Of a stretch of DNA of 16,218 bases, positions 14,001-16,218 are shown in pieces. Origin of the DNA: DAOWGG01 sp965369815 (GTDB taxonomy: Bacteria; Patescibacteriota; Gracilibacteria; UM-FILTER-43-11); NCBI GenBank assembly GCA_965369815.1, contig CBDUQS010000027.1:1-16218 (forward strand), in the 5' to 3' direction. The notes beneath the pieces are model-generated. The model was not told the DNA's origin. It was given only the letters and a program-made list of their open reading frames with translations, and searched no databases. A program made the translations under genes and the position numbers. Each line of letters begins with the position of its first letter. Within the stretch, counting starts at the first letter, position 1.

Positions 14001-15587
14001 GTTACTCCTAATATTTATGAATATATTCCTTCTCCAACTGTATTTACTGACACTCTTCGTTGTATGATTCCTATTGGGGCTGATATTGGTGGGGTTATTG
14101 TGACGGCTGTTTTGCCTGTTAATTTGAATATGACAATTTCTCCTATATCTATTCTTGTGGGTGGAGAGGCTCCAGGTAATGTTATTGCAGGTTCAACTAA
14201 TACTTTGTCTCTTTCAAGTGAGCCTGCTTGTGATGGTTGGACAGTAATGCCAGAATCGGCAGGTGAAGTATGGTCTGTGGATGGTGCTACTTTAACTGCT
14301 CCTACTATTGAAAACTCAGCAGCTGAAATTCTTTGTAGTGACCCAACTGTATCGGCTACTGTTCGTACAGTTGCTGCCCCTAAAATTACAGGGATTGCAT
14401 TTGCAATGCCTAATGATCCTCTGCAACAATGGCGATCTTCGGATGGGCCTTTGCCTCTTGGGCAGAATCAATCTATGCCTTTGTTTATTTTAATTACTGA
14501 AGAAAACACTCGTTCTTTGGTGACTTTTGTTCCATTAGCTTCTGAATTCTGTACTTTTACTTCTAATCTTAATAACCCAATTAATAATGCTGTAGGGCAA
14601 TATACTGGTACTGCTTTTGGAAATGACACTGTGACTTGCCAAATGGAACAAGGAAATGTTCCTGCGGAGTATGCAGATTATGAGAATAGGGATACTCCTC
14701 CTAGCGCTACTATAAGTATCCTTGTGAATACTCCTACTTTTTGTGGGGATGGAGCAGTTCAAGACCCTAATGATGACGGAGTGAGTGAAGTTTGTGATGA
14801 TGGAGTAACGTTAAATGGTACCGCTGGATATTGTAGTAGTAATTGTCTTATGACTCGGGAACAGATTGCGTGTGAGGGTACTGGGGGGAATAGTTGGAAT
14901 GAGGCCGCTGAAAGGTGTATTACCGTTGAAGAGTCTGATTGTTTAGCTACTGTGGGTAATTCTTGGGATTTGGATGGTGGTGTTTGTACTATAGTTATTA
15001 CTGGTGATACCTCTATGAACTTAGGAGATGAAATACAAATTACTAAAACAAGTGGCCCAGCATGTACGTGGTCCGTTGTAAATGGAGGAGGAGAGATTAA
15101 TACAACAGGTTTATATAGCTCCAGAGAACCTAGTGATGCTGAAGAAGCTATTCGATTTGAAGGTGTTCGTTCAGAATCTTCTGTAATTCGATGTGCTGAA
15201 AATACTTCTAATTATGCTGATCATACTGTGGTTGTTAATTATATTGGAAAAGCAACAGGTGGTGGATCTGGTTATGAATATTCTTATACTGGGGATGTGA
15301 ATATTACTTGGACGAACGCCAGTGATGCTTGTGCAAACCTTACTGAGGGTGGTGCTACTGCTGGAGATTGGGAATTGCCATTTGGAATTAATTTAACTGG
15401 TGATTTTGCTACATGGTGTGGCGCTTATGACAGTGGTGTTAATCAATGTCCTAATTTATTTAATGCTGCTAATATTTGGCTTAATGATCCTGCTGGTGAA
15501 TATATGCCTGCCTTTGATCAACCGAATACATTTACAGAGGATGTAGGCTTATCTGATCAATATCATGGCTATCGTTGTGTGCGATAG
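11100..15587 (+). CDS. Giant prepilin-like surface protein with FecR, Ig-like and Cys-rich domains
   Basis: This 1495-residue protein starts with a type IV prepilin motif: RRG/FSLVELLVVVVIIGVL, with cleavage after Gly22 and Glu27 at the conserved +5 position. An ATG at 11145 would give a more usual 7-residue leader. A pilin-like head follows (YLREVPTDPRTNSRYVYGV, about 130-150). A FecR domain at about 210-350 has GDVSVEKGDI and TAIAGVRGTEFGME. Several Ig-like segments span about 560-1210, including a WSVDGATLTAP strand. A Myxococcus-type Cys repeat (CGDG...EVCDDG...CSSNC, 1215 to about 1250), two NSW-x(n)-C units and a DUF1566-like C-terminus (ACANLTEGGATAGDWELP) end the protein. It is probably a pilus-associated adhesin. 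Major pilins are only 120-200 residues. Confidence 0.88.
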   Translation: MQNLIRNQISGSSPKMTNGRRGFSLVELLVVVVIIGVLSMVSYVAIQRAQTRAMNEKMMNDLVVIANALEDFRRDNELKFPVPEPTDVAAGTESDQNILCYYSDMMYAHDCETSAFRQGMIDNELLTKRYLREVPTDPRTNSRYVYGVTNDGKYYQVAGLYEREDGTYEARTIENLAKGFELPSVIRAFDSANFVTDGDLYLPYSPDHLILSARLDNINGDVSVEKGDINGTLRKDAIITTAPDPDGGSADLYFSDGSETHLDPGTTLILQEMVVDQNDKEGTVTKILLHLTNGKIWSKVARLAKGSEFNVETTTAIAGVRGTEFGMEAEELPSGDSELKKITLFAGGLQVGPHLRPTAWNVDNITPSSVTDVTFDDEGKKISETTLLKGDRSALINRRYGDIPLQSAMVPHILRMRGGEINASGELQIRNVNYFINQVNRQIEDRFGLDDDSITRKVLANRLAVYTITPGSTLGGGSLLDSFNYEFSIDISGPQKQTGSYQLSNLPINKPLLVRFEYCVDSKGKAVPVGVRCLPESSKAISSFIRPHPSIETRANLSREDFYPNQYNGIRPALSIVAPRFATVGTPFTIDVDLTNATAEHFPAQYIVKDCLGAMLPNLANTIITTYTIEVPTATSFQQFEIDPTSTVCDPSVTALLDNGVELNESIDVRVTGEETEQTVQLLYPADGEAIPYPSDGMVYFDWISPNSQISVQDAFFFGLEGSVVPAGNRVPGDGMSVDSSGGTYIWKIFYDDIYYEENFTVLPDIAVDFTATILNAPGDDVIDWDTALENGEVSVVAGDFPLTLNLYPSGPSLPAGHTYEWDTLPVIGLIDDGAVNTTTFSDPDAVGGGGLNPINLNSAPSYTITLRVLDPRGDYLLGVEKRKRITIIYGLPPVTISSIVFDPLNDFALTSLDRVRLSGDVATSPFANYKLKATLSNGDIIDNLEPSDFCDFTANDASRISIVDNSVTPNIYEYIPSPTVFTDTLRCMIPIGADIGGVIVTAVLPVNLNMTISPISILVGGEAPGNVIAGSTNTLSLSSEPACDGWTVMPESAGEVWSVDGATLTAPTIENSAAEILCSDPTVSATVRTVAAPKITGIAFAMPNDPLQQWRSSDGPLPLGQNQSMPLFILITEENTRSLVTFVPLASEFCTFTSNLNNPINNAVGQYTGTAFGNDTVTCQMEQGNVPAEYADYENRDTPPSATISILVNTPTFCGDGAVQDPNDDGVSEVCDDGVTLNGTAGYCSSNCLMTREQIACEGTGGNSWNEAAERCITVEESDCLATVGNSWDLDGGVCTIVITGDTSMNLGDEIQITKTSGPACTWSVVNGGGEINTTGLYSSREPSDAEEAIRFEGVRSESSVIRCAENTSNYADHTVVVNYIGKATGGGSGYEYSYTGDVNITWTNASDACANLTEGGATAGDWELPFGINLTGDFATWCGAYDSGVNQCPNLFNAANIWLNDPAGEYMPAFDQPNTFTEDVGLSDQYHGYRCVR

Positions 15588-15601
15588 AATTTATAATAGG
15601 C

Positions 15602-15640
15602 TGAAGACTCCGTCGATACTTTCGTATGACGGAGTCTTCA
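15602..15640. terminator. Strong hairpin between convergent genes (bidirectional terminator)
   Basis: TGAAGACTCCGTC (15602-15614) pairs perfectly with GACGGAGTCTTCA (15628-15640). Inside it ATAC/GTAT extends the stem by four pairs around a TTTC loop, with one bulged G. It lies 14 nt after the giant pilin stop and 16 nt before the stop of the opposite gene. There is a loose T-rich tail on the plus side (CCTTTTC). Confidence 0.7.
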
Positions 15641-15655
15641 ATGAGGCCTCCTTTT

Positions 15656-16218
15656 CTATGGCATTCTTGCTATCCGAACACAATCTTCACCGCTTGAATT
15701 TTCTGCTTCATCTTTTGCGATAAAGCAGTAATCGTGGGCTTCGAAGGTGCTTCCGATCACTCCTGCCCAGCTCCACGAGGTGCTGAACGGTGTGTAGCTG
15801 ACAACTTCTTGCTCAGTTCCTGCATCCACCTTTACCCACATGCTGTAGGTGTCAGAGGCACAAGTGCCGTCGACGGTGAAATCTGCTTGATGGACGGTGA
15901 AGTTATTACCATTATTGTTGGTAATCACTGGATCAGCAGGCGGGGTGACGTCTGGCGGTACTTCACAGTACGTTCCGCTGTAGCCACCCGTTGCCGAGCA
16001 ATCGCAGGCTTCTGCGGTGCAAACACCACCGTTGTCGCAGGTGTTGCTTTCGCACCAGTCTGCGTGGCAGTCGGTGCCGACGTAGCCGATATCGCAGCTG
16101 CTGCAATTGCTAGAAGGGTCCCATCCTCCGTTGCAAATGCAGGTACCGTCCGTCGGGTTACAGGAACCGTGACCATTGCAGTCAACCTCGTAACAGAGGT
16201 CTTCTTCGCAGGTCGGGT
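15656..16218 (-). CDS. Secreted EGF-like repeat protein, C-terminal part (5' end outside window)
   Basis: The minus strand is open in one frame from the window edge to the TAG at 15658-15656 (187 codons), so this is one partial gene. The visible part begins with Cys-rich EGF-like repeats: CNGHGSCNPTDGTCICNGGW, CDIGYVGTDC, CDNGGVCTAEACDC and GGYSGTYCEVPP (parts of successive units, six-Cys spacing). PPADPVITNN then links to an Ig-like domain of about 90 residues with two further Cys pairs (GTCAS, HDYCFIAKDEAEN, EDCVRIARMP). EGF repeats are extracellular and disulphide-bonded. GC is about 61% over 120 nt counted in the EGF part, against about 40% at the end of the neighbouring pilin gene, suggesting a different history. 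Confidence 0.85.
   Translation of the reverse strand, partial: PTCEEDLCYEVDCNGHGSCNPTDGTCICNGGWDPSSNCSSCDIGYVGTDCHADWCESNTCDNGGVCTAEACDCSATGGYSGTYCEVPPDVTPPADPVITNNNGNNFTVHQADFTVDGTCASDTYSMWVKVDAGTEQEVVSYTPFSTSWSWAGVIGSTFEAHDYCFIAKDEAENSSGEDCVRIARMP

Noticed and set aside
15925..16185. 86-codon minus-strand ORF beginning MTAMVTVP
   Set aside because: It is an alternative frame of the EGF-repeat gene, whose true frame is open through the same stretch to the window edge.
1..16218. TGA recoded as Gly or Trp
   Set aside because: Long conserved proteins contain no in-frame TGA and use TGG and GGN normally; there is no positive evidence of recoding here.

Overview
The window looks like chromosomal DNA from an uncultivated, AT-rich bacterium. 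The gene style (very large secreted Cys-rich proteins, a type IV pilin-like giant protein, almost no Shine-Dalgarno sequences, compact intergenic spaces filled with short repeated words) suggests a Candidate Phyla Radiation lineage, perhaps near Peregrinibacteria. That placement is inference from style only; there is no marker gene here. The standard genetic code holds: long conserved proteins contain no in-frame TGA. No complete or partial gene whose stop is visible ends in TGA.

Layout. (1) 1-140 (-): the start of a secreted protein. (2) 250-1249 (+): a peptidoglycan amidase overlapping a small holin-like membrane protein, arranged like a phage lysis cassette. (3) 1347-2301 (+): two paralogous single-domain cyclic-nucleotide-binding proteins. 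(4) 2470-2882 (-): a complete tmRNA with a readable 22-residue tag and its own terminator. (5) 3124-9229 (+): a soluble multi-PAS histidine kinase, a receiver-only response regulator, an RsbW-like kinase fused to a STAS domain, a free-standing STAS protein and a membrane-anchored SpoIIE-type phosphatase. Together these have every part of a partner-switching phosphorelay except a recognisable sigma factor or other output. (6) 9267-10795 (-): a miniature secreted RHS-core protein with a metal-hydrolase-like C-terminal domain, followed 11 nt later by a multi-pass membrane protein that could be its immunity partner. (7) 11100-15587 (+): a 1495-residue prepilin-like protein with FecR, Ig-like and Myxococcus-type Cys-rich segments. 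(8) 15656-16218 (-): the C-terminal part of a GC-rich, EGF-repeat secreted protein, convergent with (7) across a strong hairpin.

Non-coding structure is rich. A 64-nt sequence is duplicated as the leader of both the STAS gene and the phosphatase gene. It contains a 32-nt hairpin, and a third, inverted copy of the hairpin shows a compensatory base-pair change. A 26-nt repeat directly follows two stop codons. A 149-nt multi-hairpin element precedes the giant pilin promoter. Perfect palindromes lie upstream of the tmRNA and at the predicted start site of the giant pilin transcript. Several promoters share a -10 of the form TAxAAT, usually after GG, about 17 nt from a TTGxxx-like -35.

How the parts may work together: the kinase and receiver could sense a cytoplasmic signal and feed into the phosphatase and STAS/RsbW switch. 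The cNMP-binding proteins are possible further regulators. The output is not visible in the window.
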